Shown here: piece by piece, positions 1-7,622 of the stretch
Layout of the letters: every line of letters begins with the position of its first letter
How positions within the stretch are numbered: the stretch's first letter is position 1
Origin: JBAZKV01 sp964443545
GTDB lineage: Bacteria; Margulisbacteria; WOR-1; JAKLHX01; JBAZKV01
NCBI GenBank assembly: GCA_964443545.1
Contig: CAYUCV010000012.1
Span: 1 to 41,856, forward strand
Direction of reading: 5' to 3'
Length of the DNA: 41,856 nt
Translations under genes and position numbers: made by a program
Notes under the pieces: model-generated
Databases searched by the model: none
The model's input: the letters and a program-made list of their open reading frames with translations, nothing else
Told to the model about the DNA's origin: nothing

Positions 1-42
1 TAATTATCGGCTTTCCCACGAACACGTGGCATCTTTGTACAT

Positions 43-76
43 GTCCACTTTTCTTTTGTCGAAAAGAAAAGTGGAC
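43..76. repeat. Perfect 15-bp inverted repeat with 4-nt loop
   Basis: Left arm 43-57 (GTCCACTTTTCTTTT) is the exact reverse complement of right arm 62-76, with loop GTCG at 58-61. A similar hairpin with different outer bases, also built on CTTTTCTT/AAGAAAAG, lies at 476-505, which suggests a repeat family rather than a terminator. There is no T tract after the right arm. Confidence 0.85.
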
Positions 77-89
77 AGAAAAGAAACTC

Positions 90-134
90 GTTAAGGGCTC
101 CCCTCGACTGCGCTCGGGGCAAGCCGCCCTTAAC
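90..134. repeat. Nested inverted repeat
   Basis: Outer arms GTTAAGGGC (90-98) and GCCCTTAAC (126-134) pair perfectly. The inside carries a second short stem (CCC-t-CGA at 101-107 with TCG-GGG at 114-119). The element could extrude as a cruciform or fold in RNA; its function is unknown. Confidence 0.75.
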
Positions 135-213
135 AATCCCGCGATTGCCGCCCGCCTGCCAAGCCTCCCGGCTCGGCGGGATGGCGGGCAGGTAAGCTCC
201 TCCAGGCATATAT

Positions 214-233
214 CGAGTCCTCATACGGACTCG
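214..233. repeat. 7-bp perfect hairpin
   Basis: CGAGTCC (214-220) pairs with GGACTCG (227-233) around loop TCATAC. The following bases TTTAGTA are only weakly T-rich, so a terminator for a gene left of the window is possible but not supported. Confidence 0.6.
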
Positions 234-387
234 TTTAGTATCGAATGTTTAGAATCTTTCCTATTATTCTTTCTTTGTGTCGTCGCCCGGAACGGCAATC
301 GCCATTATCTATGAGTTCTTTAAGAAATATAGGCTATGCAGGCATATTAGTATCTTGGTTGCTCAAGCGCCGTTGGAACCGAGCGAG

Positions 388-410
388 CTTGCCCTGAGGT
401 TGTCGAAAGG
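388..410 (+). repeat. Dispersed repeat copy (CTTG-CCTGAG-TCGAAGG type), diverged
   Basis: The segment CTTGCCCTGAGG-TTGTCGAAAGG resembles the intergenic elements at 33457-33477 and, inverted, at 23339-23377. It keeps the CTTG-CCTGAG start and the TCGAA-AGG end but differs in the middle. Confidence 0.5.
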
Positions 411-475
411 TGCGAGCGAGGGAATTACGGCGCTTGCGGGGGAGCTGGGGGCAGAGCCCCCGCGAGTTTCTTTTG

Positions 476-505
476 CTACTTTTCTTGCCGATGCAAGAAA
501 AGTAG
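476..505. repeat. Perfect 13-bp inverted repeat with 4-nt loop
   Basis: Arms CTACTTTTCTTGC (476-488) and GCAAGAAAAGTAG (493-505) pair perfectly around CGAT. It is a sequence relative of the hairpin at 43-76, with the same length class and a pyrimidine-rich left arm. Confidence 0.85.
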
Positions 506-594
506 GAAGAAGAATTGCCCTGGCGCAAGAAATCTGAATTATCTTGAAAAGGCTAAGGGAGATGTTATAATTACATTGCCGGTAAGGAGAGTAT

Positions 595-849
595 ATGGAG
601 AGTGCGCACAAGGATCCCGACGCAAAGCTTAAAGAAAGCATCAAGAAATTTGCACAGGCATACAAAGCGCTGACGCCCCAGGCAAAGACCGCCTTTCAGG
701 GCCAGCTGAACGCCCAGATGGGCGGCATGGACGCAAGGACCAAAAAGCTCTACGAATCCCTTGTCGATGCCACAAAAAAGGGCCTTGACATAGACAAGAC
801 CATAGAAGAGATGGAAGAAGCCGACAGAAAAGCCAGGGGAGGCCTCTAG
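595..849 (+). CDS. Small helical hypothetical protein (84 aa)
   Basis: I do not recognise the family. The protein is charged and alanine/lysine-rich, without a signal peptide, membrane segment or cysteine, and reads as two or three amphipathic helices. The start is well supported: ATG at 595 sits 5 bases after AAGGAG. Methionine and glycine cluster in the middle (QMGGMDART). It lies 33 bases upstream of a response regulator and two genes upstream of a histidine kinase on the same strand, so it may belong to that signalling unit, but nothing in the sequence gives it a role. The stop codon overlaps a short palindrome (847-861). Confidence 0.7.
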   Translation: MESAHKDPDAKLKESIKKFAQAYKALTPQAKTAFQGQLNAQMGGMDARTKKLYESLVDATKKGLDIDKTIEEMEEADRKARGGL

Positions 850-882
850 GCCCCGGGCCTATATCTCTGGACCATTACAGCC

Positions 883-1254
883 ATGAAAAACATACTTGTT
901 GTTGAGGATGTCGAAGACCATCTTGAGATAGTTAAGCTCATACTGGAGCAGCACAACTACAGCATTATAACCGCGGCCAACGGAAAAGAAGGCCTTTTGT
1001 CCGCACAAAAGAACAAACCCAGTCTAATACTCCTGGATGTAATGCTGCCCGAGATGAACGGCTACGAAGTCTGCAAGGCCATCAGGGCAGATGAGAACAT
1101 CAAGGCCACGCCTGTCATAATGCTGTCGGTGCGCTCCAACCCCGAAGATATCGAGGCCGGCTATGCCGCAGGGGCCAACGAATACATGACAAAACCTTTC
1201 AATCTTGAAGAATTGATAAAGAAGGTCAAAAAACATCTTGGAGAGGGGGCCTAA
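883..1254 (+). CDS. Single-domain response regulator (CheY-like receiver)
   Basis: This 123-residue protein consists of one receiver domain and has no output domain. The phospho-acceptor is Asp52 in the LILLDVMLP segment, the acidic pocket is Glu8/Asp9, the switch Ser is Ser82, and the conserved lysine is Lys104 in TKPF. It should accept phosphate from a histidine kinase and signal through protein contact rather than DNA binding. The kinase gene starts immediately downstream (1256), its ribosome-binding site lying inside the end of this gene, so the two are probably a cognate pair. The ATG at 883 has no strong Shine-Dalgarno sequence, but it begins the conserved first strand (KNILVVED), so the start is secure. 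Confidence 0.93.
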   Translation: MKNILVVEDVEDHLEIVKLILEQHNYSIITAANGKEGLLSAQKNKPSLILLDVMLPEMNGYEVCKAIRADENIKATPVIMLSVRSNPEDIEAGYAAGANEYMTKPFNLEELIKKVKKHLGEGA

Positions 1255-1255
1255 A

Positions 1256-2308
1256 ATGGCAAAAGGCGGCTGCAACTGCCTCTGGGTCAGGCTTACCGGC
1301 ACTCATCCGTTCAAAAGGTGCGCCTACTGCGAAAAAAATGTCCAGGAATGTTTCGGCATCCAGTTCTTTGTAATAGCAACCGGCATCATAAGCCTTCTTG
1401 TCGTTATGTTCACAATACGGGACCTCCCTGTCCTTGCTGTTGAGATAACCCTTATCATAGCTTTTTTGATAGCCCTGCTGACCCTCATAGCCAACAAAGA
1501 GACCAACGAGATAATAATCGGCAACGCCCTTTTGCGCGGGCTTAACGAAGAGCTGGAAAAAAGAGTAGAGGGGCGCACCAGAGAACTGCAGATCCTCAAT
1601 GTCGAGCTGCAAAAGGCCCTGCGGGTCAAGTCCGATTTCTTGACCAATATCAGCCATGAGCTCCGCACCCCCCTTACCGCGGTGATGGGCTACTGCGACA
1701 TCTTCCTGGAAAAAAAGATAGGAGAAATGAACGACCAGCAGTTAAAGTTCATGACCGCCATACAAAAGAACAGCAAGAACCTTTTGTCTCAGATCAACAA
1801 TCTGCTGGACCTGGCCAAGCTGGAGGCGGGCAAATTGTCCATGAACGAGAAGGATTTTGACCTTCCTAAACTGGTGAGCGAAGCCACCGTTTCGGTGGAG
1901 CCTATGGCGTCCAAAAAGAACATCTCGATAACCACGGACCTTGACCCTGGCGCCCAGACCGTTTTCGGGGACCCCGACAGGCTGGAGCAGATACTGATCA
2001 ATCTTCTGGACAATGCCGTAAAATTCACCGACTACGGTGGCAAGATAAGCATCGCCAGCAGGGACCTGGGCAAGGAGGTCTCAATATCGGTCAAGGACAG
2101 CGGCATCGGCATCACACCGGCGGACCAGGGGATCATTTTTGAAAAGTTCAAACAGGCGGAAGGCAATCTCTCAAAAAGATATCCCGGAACCGGCATAGGT
2201 CTTGCCATCGTAAAAAGCCTGGTAGAGGCCCACGGAGGCAATATCAAAGTGGAAAGCTCCCCCGGCAAAGGGTCCGTGTTCTCGGTTTCCCTGCCAAAGA
2301 GGCAATGA
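1256..2308 (+). CDS. Membrane sensor histidine kinase with N-terminal Cys cluster
   Basis: Of 350 residues, about 36-55 and 57-79 are two transmembrane helices, about 85-125 is a coiled coil, and then comes HisKA with His134 in NISHELRTP. The ATPase domain shows the N box (NLLDNAVKF, Asn253), G1 (DSGIGI, Asp281), F box (FEKFKQ) and G2 (GTGIGL). It should autophosphorylate and pass phosphate to the adjacent receiver protein (883-1254). There is almost no periplasmic loop, so sensing is likely in the membrane or in the cytoplasmic N-terminus, which carries five cysteines (CNC, CAYC, C at 6, 8, 22, 25, 32) and one His. I chose ATG 1256 over an upstream TTG (1238) because GGAGAGGGGG at 1240-1249 fits it. 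The stop abuts the stop of the convergent pgi gene. Confidence 0.93.
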   Translation: MAKGGCNCLWVRLTGTHPFKRCAYCEKNVQECFGIQFFVIATGIISLLVVMFTIRDLPVLAVEITLIIAFLIALLTLIANKETNEIIIGNALLRGLNEELEKRVEGRTRELQILNVELQKALRVKSDFLTNISHELRTPLTAVMGYCDIFLEKKIGEMNDQQLKFMTAIQKNSKNLLSQINNLLDLAKLEAGKLSMNEKDFDLPKLVSEATVSVEPMASKKNISITTDLDPGAQTVFGDPDRLEQILINLLDNAVKFTDYGGKISIASRDLGKEVSISVKDSGIGITPADQGIIFEKFKQAEGNLSKRYPGTGIGLAIVKSLVEAHGGNIKVESSPGKGSVFSVSLPKRQ

Positions 2309-3943
2309 TCACCTTGATGAGGAGTCCCATTTTTTGAAGAACATCTCCATCATCATATCTGTCGAGGAGTTGCCTGTGTTAAATTTGTAAGCGCTGTCTT
2401 TGTGTTTTTTAAGCATTTCTTCCCTTATTTTGATCCCCAGCTTTTTCCCGAGCTCGACCCCGAACTGGTCAAAGCTGTTTATCCCCCAGATAAAACCCTT
2501 GGCTGCTGCGCGGTGCTCCGTCCAGGCAAGCAGGACCCCGGCCGTAAATGGGGTCAGCTCTTTAAGCAGGAGCGAACTGGAAGGCCTGTTGCCCGAGAAC
2601 CTTTTTTGAGGAAGTTCATCGTCCTTGCCAAAGGCAAGGGCGTCCGGTTGGGCAAAAAAGTTCGTCATCAGTTCTTCATGGTGGCTAACCTCGGTCAAAG
2701 ATGAAACGCCTACCTCGTACTGCGGCTTGATGAACCCGATAAAATCACACGGGATGACCTGCGTTCCCTGGTGTATCAACTGGTAAAAGGAATGCTGACC
2801 GTTGGTCCCCGGCTCGCCGAACACCGCTTCTCCCGTGTCAAAGCCCAGTTCTTTGCCTTCTATATCGACGCTTTTGCCGTTGCTTTCCATCTCCACCTGC
2901 TGCGTGTGAGCAGGAAGCTTGCCAAGCAGCTGGCTGTATGGCAGAAGGGCCCTGCTCTTTAGCCCCAAGAAATTGATGTTCCATATGTCAAGCAACGCGC
3001 AAACTACAGGGATATTTTTTTCAAACGGCTCTTTATGAAAATGCTCGTCCATCCAGTGAGCTCCCTCAAGGATCTTTTTGAAGTTGTCAAATCCCAGATA
3101 AAGCGAGAGAGGCACACCCCCTGCCGCCGAAGTCGCGCTGAACCTGCCGCCGACCCAGTCCCAGAAGGCGAACATGTTATCAGGATCTATGCCAAAAGCT
3201 TTGACCTTGTCTACGGCAGTTGATACAGCTATAAAATGCTTTTTTATTACATCGGGAGAAGTTCCGAGTTTTTCTTCCATCCATTTTTTGGCGGTATTTG
3301 CGTTCTTCATTGTCTCTGCCGTAGTAAAGGTCTTGGACACGATTACAAAAAGGGTCTTCTCCGGATCAAGCGCGGAAGTCTTGACCGCAAAGTCGCTTCC
3401 GTCCACATTTGCAACAAAGATAAGCTGCATCCCTTTTTTTGCATAAGGGGTGCAGGCCTGCGCAAGATATTCCGGACCAAGATAAGAGCCTCCTATCCCG
3501 ATCGAAACTATCGTTGTAAGTTCTTTGCCGGTGATCCCTTTCCTTTTCCCAGAATGAACCTCGGAAGAGAATTTTTCTATCTTGCCCATCACAGCCCTTA
3601 CCCCGGGCATCACATCTTTTCCATCAACAAGGACCGGGACTCCGGAAAGGTTTCTGAGCGCGGTATGAAGGACCGCTCTGCCTTCGGTAGAATTTATCTT
3701 TTTCCCCAGGAACATATCTTCTATCTTTTGTTTGAGGCACGACTCTTCGGACAGTTCCAACAGGACCTTGAATATGTCTTTTGTAATAAGCTGGCGGGAA
3801 TAATCAAAATATATGTGTGCGCTGTCTATCGAGAAAGTCTTGTGCCTATGCGGATCTCTGGCAAAACACCCCTTGAGGTCGGGCTTAAATCCACAGGCAA
3901 TCTTTTGCAGCGCTTTCCGGTTTTTTGTCTCGGATGCCGGCAT
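2309..3943 (-). CDS. pgi: Glucose-6-phosphate isomerase
   Basis: A 544-residue cytoplasmic enzyme interconverting glucose-6-phosphate and fructose-6-phosphate in glycolysis/gluconeogenesis. Family marks are the phosphate-binding SIGIGGSYLG (near 147-156), signature FVIVSKTFTTAET (199-211), catalytic Glu353 in MESNGK, His391 in YQLIHQGT, and the C-terminal FDQFGVELGKKLG signature with the catalytic lysine. The length matches the long bacterial/eukaryotic type. The start ATG follows AGGAGAA. It converges with the histidine kinase gene with no intergenic base (stops at 2308 and 2309). Fructose-6-phosphate links it to the nagB/glmU genes at 31497-33454. Confidence 0.97.
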   Translation of the reverse strand: MPASETKNRKALQKIACGFKPDLKGCFARDPHRHKTFSIDSAHIYFDYSRQLITKDIFKVLLELSEESCLKQKIEDMFLGKKINSTEGRAVLHTALRNLSGVPVLVDGKDVMPGVRAVMGKIEKFSSEVHSGKRKGITGKELTTIVSIGIGGSYLGPEYLAQACTPYAKKGMQLIFVANVDGSDFAVKTSALDPEKTLFVIVSKTFTTAETMKNANTAKKWMEEKLGTSPDVIKKHFIAVSTAVDKVKAFGIDPDNMFAFWDWVGGRFSATSAAGGVPLSLYLGFDNFKKILEGAHWMDEHFHKEPFEKNIPVVCALLDIWNINFLGLKSRALLPYSQLLGKLPAHTQQVEMESNGKSVDIEGKELGFDTGEAVFGEPGTNGQHSFYQLIHQGTQVIPCDFIGFIKPQYEVGVSSLTEVSHHEELMTNFFAQPDALAFGKDDELPQKRFSGNRPSSSLLLKELTPFTAGVLLAWTEHRAAAKGFIWGINSFDQFGVELGKKLGIKIREEMLKKHKDSAYKFNTGNSSTDMMMEMFFKKWDSSSR

Positions 3944-4020
3944 GTTTGTTCTCCTGTCCTTGACTACTATGTTTATTTTCTCATTTTTGCGGCCCTATTT
4001 CATCATAGGTCTGTCCAAAG

Positions 4021-4029
4021 TGATATAAT
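4021..4029 (+). promoter_or_regulatory. Extended -10 promoter of MFS gene, leaderless spacing
   Basis: TGATATAAT at 4021-4029 is a perfect extended -10 box. Nine bases separate it from ATG 4039, so transcription should begin at or next to the start codon. No -35 match and no Shine-Dalgarno sequence were seen. Confidence 0.7.
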
Positions 4030-4038
4030 CTTTTGATT

Positions 4039-5241
4039 ATGAGCCCTTCAAAAATATTGGGTTTTGATAAAAATGTTTTTTGGATGGGAATGACAAGCTT
4101 TTTCACTGATGTCGCCTCTGAAATGATATATCCCATCCTTCCCATATTTCTTTCGTCGGTTTTGGGTTTAAACAAAGCTTTTATCGGTCTTATAGAAGGT
4201 ATTGCCGAGGCAACATCAAGTCTGCTTAAGCTTGTTTCAGGGTGGGTATCCGATAAGATGGGAAAAAGAAAAGAGATCGTTGTCTTAGGATACAGCCTGT
4301 CTACGATCGCAAAACCTTTATTAGCACTGGCAAACAGCGGATGGGGCATTCTGGGACTTAGATTTTTGGACAGACTTGGCAAAGGTTTAAGGACATCCCC
4401 AAGGGATGCTCTTATAGCGGAATCGTGCGAATCATGCGACAGGGGCAAATCCTTTGGGTTTCACAGGGCTCTTGACAGTGCCGGGGCGATGGTAGGACCG
4501 GCGATCGCGTTTGTACTGATGCCGGTGTTAGGGCAAATGGCAGCTGAGGGATTTACAGCCGTAAACCCCTACAGAACCATTTTTTTATTATCAACTATCC
4601 CGGCCGCGATCGCCGTCCTTATCCTTCTTTTGTTTGTGAAGGAGACTAAGCCTCGGGAAAAAGACATTGCAAAATACAGCGGCAGCGTTCTTAACTATAG
4701 ATTTCTTCTCAACAAAAAGTACATTGCGTTTATGCTCATCTTCACCCTTTTCACGCTTGGAAATTCGTCGGATGCTTTTTTGATATTGAGAGCACAGGAT
4801 CTAAATATATCTCTATTCTTTATCCCTCTTCTGTGGATGATGTTTAACGGCGTATACACCGCATTTTCCCTTCCGACGGGCAAGATATCCGATATTGTTG
4901 GGAGAAAGAAAGTGCTGGTTACGGGACTAATCGTTTACAGCCTGGTTTATTTCGGCTTTGGAGCCTCATCGCAGGCCTGGCATATTTGGATACTATTTGC
5001 TCTATACGGGGCTTATTACGGAATAACCGAGGGCACTTCCAGGGCCTTGATAGCCGACAGCATACCAGCAGAGGTAAGGGCAACAGCTTACGGTGTCTAC
5101 AAAACTATCATTGGGATATCTGTGTTCTTCTCAAGCGTAATAATGGGACTTCTCTGGCAAACTTTTGGCGCCACTACAGCATTTTCTTTTGGGGGAAGCC
5201 TTGCGGCGGTTTCGGCTATTTTGCTTTTGTTGTTTATCTGA
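4039..5241 (+). CDS. MFS transporter
   Basis: A 400-residue inner-membrane protein with about 12 hydrophobic helices. The loop after helix 2 reads GWVSDKMGKRKE (MFS motif A type), and DRLGKGLRTSPRDALIAES is typical of a bacterial MFS subgroup of unknown substrate; the matching loop in the second half is GKISDIVGRKKV. The substrate cannot be told from the sequence. A TTG codon six bases upstream (4033) is in frame, but ATG 4039 is preferred because the -10 box TGATATAAT lies just 9 bases upstream. There is no Shine-Dalgarno sequence, so a leaderless mRNA is expected. It converges with parB (5244), 2 bases apart. Confidence 0.92.
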   Translation: MSPSKILGFDKNVFWMGMTSFFTDVASEMIYPILPIFLSSVLGLNKAFIGLIEGIAEATSSLLKLVSGWVSDKMGKRKEIVVLGYSLSTIAKPLLALANSGWGILGLRFLDRLGKGLRTSPRDALIAESCESCDRGKSFGFHRALDSAGAMVGPAIAFVLMPVLGQMAAEGFTAVNPYRTIFLLSTIPAAIAVLILLLFVKETKPREKDIAKYSGSVLNYRFLLNKKYIAFMLIFTLFTLGNSSDAFLILRAQDLNISLFFIPLLWMMFNGVYTAFSLPTGKISDIVGRKKVLVTGLIVYSLVYFGFGASSQAWHIWILFALYGAYYGITEGTSRALIADSIPAEVRATAYGVYKTIIGISVFFSSVIMGLLWQTFGATTAFSFGGSLAAVSAILLLLFI

Positions 5242-5243
5242 AC

Positions 5244-6104
5244 CTAGGCCATCTCTTCTATTATTCTTTCCAGGTCTTCCTGCGAGTAGTAATCGATGAG
5301 TATCTTTCCCTTTTTTGCGCTGCCTCTTATCTCAACTTTAGTCCCGAGTTCTTCCGTAAGTCTTTCCGAAAAATCAGCAAGGTACGGGTCTCTGTTCCTC
5401 TTTTTTTGGCCCTTGTGCTTTGTGCTTTTGACCTTTCCTTCGACCGCTCTTACATTGAGGTTCCCTTTTAATATCTGTTTCCACGCTTCTATCTGTTTTT
5501 CGCGTCCTTCTATAGCAAGCAGGGGCCTTGCGTGCCCGGCGGTTATCTCGCCCCTAAAGATGGAATCTTGTATCTCTTTTGGCAGGTCAAGCAGGCGCAG
5601 AGTATTTGAGATGGTAGATCTGTCCTTGCCCACTTTTTTGGCTATTTCTTCATGGGTCAGGTTAAAATCCTCGCTGAGCAGTTTAAAGGCCTGAGCCGAT
5701 TCTATAGGGTTGAGGTCCTCCCTCTGGAGGTTCTCCACCAGCGCCAGCTCCAGGGATTGCACATCCGAATAATCTTTGACTATGGCGGGAATAGTGGAAA
5801 GGCCGGCCAGCTTTGCCGCCCTCCATCTCCTTTCCCCTGCAACTATCTCGTACCTTCCGCCCTTGTGGCGCACCAGGATGGGCTGGGCCAGCCCCTGTTC
5901 CTTGATAGAGAGCGAAAGCTTGCTTATTGCGCTGTCCTTAAAGAATTTTCTGGGCTGCCTGATATTAGGCACTATTTTTGAAACATCGACATTCATTATG
6001 GTCCTGCCGGCAGTAAGAGGAAGCACTTCTTCAGATTCTTCTTCCGGGACCGCGTGTATCAGAGCCCCCAGCCCCTTGCCTAGACCGCGCTTTGCTGCTG
6101 GCAT
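5244..6104 (-). CDS. parB: Chromosome-partitioning protein ParB
   Basis: A 286-residue ParB/Spo0J protein that binds parS sites, spreads by CTP-dependent clamping and stimulates ParA. It starts with the family-typical RGLGKGLGALI. The N-terminal domain carries IRQPRKFF and the nucleotide-binding GERRWRAAKLAG motif, followed by HTH LTHEEIAKKVGKDRSTISNT and the C-terminal dimer domain. It lies downstream of parA, overlapping its end by 25 bases, so the two are translationally coupled. No parS-like 16-mer palindrome was noticed in the window, although I could not search exhaustively. The gene is the last of the run from tamB/bamA. Confidence 0.96.
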   Translation of the reverse strand: MPAAKRGLGKGLGALIHAVPEEESEEVLPLTAGRTIMNVDVSKIVPNIRQPRKFFKDSAISKLSLSIKEQGLAQPILVRHKGGRYEIVAGERRWRAAKLAGLSTIPAIVKDYSDVQSLELALVENLQREDLNPIESAQAFKLLSEDFNLTHEEIAKKVGKDRSTISNTLRLLDLPKEIQDSIFRGEITAGHARPLLAIEGREKQIEAWKQILKGNLNVRAVEGKVKSTKHKGQKKRNRDPYLADFSERLTEELGTKVEIRGSAKKGKILIDYYSQEDLERIIEEMA

Positions 6105-6952
6105 ATTTCTTCTCCTTGCTGTATGGGGATCTCCTTTACCGGCTCCGCTTCTTCGGGAGCCAGTTTCATCTGAGCATGGTCTTCTTTAGACTCGTTCTTT
6201 TCTATTATCTCTCCGGCAAGGGCTTCGTAGGCTACGGACCCTGAAGAGGTGGGATCGTAATAAAGAATGGGCATCCCGTGGGATGGCGCTTCGCTGAGGC
6301 GGACATTCCTGGGAACGGGTGTCTTGAACACCACTTCGCCAAAATGCTCCTCAACTTCGTCCTTTACCTGGTGGCTCAAGACCAGCCTGCTGTCGTACAT
6401 CGTAAGCACAATACCGCCTATTTTTAACTTTTTATTGAGATTGGTTCTTATAAGGTCTATCGTTTTTACCAGCTGAGAAAGGCCTTCGAGCGCGTAGTAT
6501 TCGGTCTGTATGGGAATGATGACCTCGTCCGCTGCGGAAAGGGCATTAACCGTAAGCAGCGACAGGGAGGGCGGTGTGTCTATTATTATGTAGTCGTACA
6601 TCCCCCTGATCTTTTTGAGCGCTTCCCGGAGCTTGAACTCTCTTGCCATCTCCCCCACCAGCTCTATGTCGGCTCCGGCCAGGTCTTCGATAGAAGGAGC
6701 AAGGTCAAGGTTCTCCATCTTGGTCTTTACTATGGTGGCAGACATTTCGGAGCCGTCTATTAGGACATCGTACATTGTGCTTTCAAACTTTTCGCCTGAG
6801 AGCCCCAGGCCCGAAGTGGCATTGGCCTGCGGGTCAAGGTCAACAAGAAGGATCTTCTTGCCTCTTACCGAAAGAAAAGCCGCAAGGTTTACAGCAGTGG
6901 TCGTTTTCCCTACGCCGCCTTTCTGGTTGCAGATGCAGTATATCTTGGACAT
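6080..6952 (-). CDS. parA: Chromosome-partitioning ATPase ParA/Soj
   Basis: A 290-residue deviant-Walker ATPase that positions origins with ParB. The Walker A motif NQKGGVGKTTTAVN stands at the N-terminus, the A-prime region LLVDLDPQANATSGLG follows, and Walker B is YIIIDTPPSLSLLT. The core ends near residue 250; a further 40 or so hydrophilic, Glu/Gln-rich residues form an unusual tail whose coding DNA partly overlaps the parB start. The ATG (6950-6952) has no Shine-Dalgarno sequence but sits 7 bases after TGTTATAAT, predicting a leaderless parAB transcript independent of the upstream rsmG. Confidence 0.96.
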   Translation of the reverse strand: MSKIYCICNQKGGVGKTTTAVNLAAFLSVRGKKILLVDLDPQANATSGLGLSGEKFESTMYDVLIDGSEMSATIVKTKMENLDLAPSIEDLAGADIELVGEMAREFKLREALKKIRGMYDYIIIDTPPSLSLLTVNALSAADEVIIPIQTEYYALEGLSQLVKTIDLIRTNLNKKLKIGGIVLTMYDSRLVLSHQVKDEVEEHFGEVVFKTPVPRNVRLSEAPSHGMPILYYDPTSSGSVAYEALAGEIIEKNESKEDHAQMKLAPEEAEPVKEIPIQQGEEICQQQSAV

Positions 6953-6959
6953 TTTTGTA

Positions 6960-6968
6960 ATTATAACA
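6960..6968 (-). promoter_or_regulatory. Extended -10 promoter of parAB, leaderless spacing
   Basis: On the minus strand TGTTATAAT (6968 to 6960) is followed by 7 bases and the parA ATG. It lies in the 31-base gap between rsmG and parA. No good -35 box was found (best TGTAAA). Confidence 0.7.
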
Positions 6969-6983
6969 AAAACGGGGGGCTAT

Positions 6984-7622
6984 TTACAGCGGGTCTTTTT
7001 TAGGGATGCCCGCTCTCCTGGGATATCTATCCGGGGTTTTGCCGGTCTTTTTTACAACTATTATCGCTCTGTCATTGTCTTTTATCCGGTACGCTATGAC
7101 CTCTTTGATGCTGCCGCCAAGCAGTTTAATTGCCTTTTGCGCTTCCTTTATTTCCTGCTGTGCGCCTGGTCCTTTCATTGCAAGAAATACTCCGCCGGGC
7201 CTCACGAACGGCAGGCAGAGCTCAACGGCGGTCCTCAAAGGCCCCAGAGCCCTGCAGGCCGCAACATCAAAGGCCTCCCGCCTTTGCCTTGCAAAGTCCT
7301 CAGCCCTGCCCCAGACCACCTCTACATTCTCCAGTCCCAGAACAGCAGTCGCATGCTTCAGGAATTCGGTCTTCTTCTTTGTTGCTTCCAGGAGCGTAAG
7401 TATGATGTTTGGGAAAGCCATTTTTAGAGGGATTCCGGGAAATCCCGCCCCGGAACCTATGTCTATGACCATAGGAGATCCGCTTGCAAAACCAAAAGCC
7501 TTTGAAAGTGCCAGCGAGTCCTCAAAGTGTTTTATCCTGATGTCATCGGGCCCGGTTATAGAGGTAAGGTTGAACTTCTTGTTCCATTCAAGGAGCTGCT
7601 CTGCAAAAAGGTCAAAACGCAT
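6984..7622 (-). CDS. rsmG: 16S rRNA (guanine-527-N7)-methyltransferase RsmG
   Basis: About 212 residues of a class I SAM methyltransferase (GidB family) that makes m7G527 in 16S rRNA. Visible marks are WNKKFNLTSI near the N-terminus, then the H-F-x-D-S-L segment, SAM motif I VIDIGSGAGFPGIPLKM, and the GRAEDFA and VAACRALGPL segments. ATG 7622 (MRFDLFAEQ) is chosen over an in-frame start at 7655 because it gives the usual family N-terminus and an 11-base overlap with bamA. As often in bacteria, rsmG lies next to parAB. Confidence 0.95.
   Translation of the reverse strand: MRFDLFAEQLLEWNKKFNLTSITGPDDIRIKHFEDSLALSKAFGFASGSPMVIDIGSGAGFPGIPLKMAFPNIILTLLEATKKKTEFLKHATAVLGLENVEVVWGRAEDFARQRREAFDVAACRALGPLRTAVELCLPFVRPGGVFLAMKGPGAQQEIKEAQKAIKLLGGSIKEVIAYRIKDNDRAIIVVKKTGKTPDRYPRRAGIPKKDPL

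Larger units (their letters stand above)
1..594. other. Non-coding region dense in inverted repeats
   Basis: No convincing gene is seen here. The stretch holds at least four separate perfect or near-perfect inverted repeats (43-76, 90-134, 214-233, 476-505), a GC-rich imperfect palindrome around 149-192, and a copy of a dispersed repeat at 388-410. A GTG-started reading frame at 277-537 crosses these repeats, lacks a Shine-Dalgarno sequence and has low-complexity content, so I do not call it a gene. The last 30 bases before 595 hold the ribosome-binding site of the first gene (AAGGAG at 584-589). Confidence 0.7.

Noticed and set aside
43..76. Hairpin as terminator
   Set aside because: No T tract follows and there is no upstream gene in view; a sequence-related hairpin at 476-505 argues for a repeat family.
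277..537. GTG-started 86-residue reading frame
   Set aside because: It runs through repeats, has no ribosome-binding site and encodes repeat-derived words (RLSKGASE); no sign of a real protein.
1238..1255. TTG start of the histidine kinase
   Set aside because: The ribosome-binding site 1240-1249 falls after this codon, so ATG 1256 is the start.
3236..4036. 266-codon frame on + strand opposite pgi
   Set aside because: It is a shadow of pgi; no ribosome-binding site and no recognisable protein.
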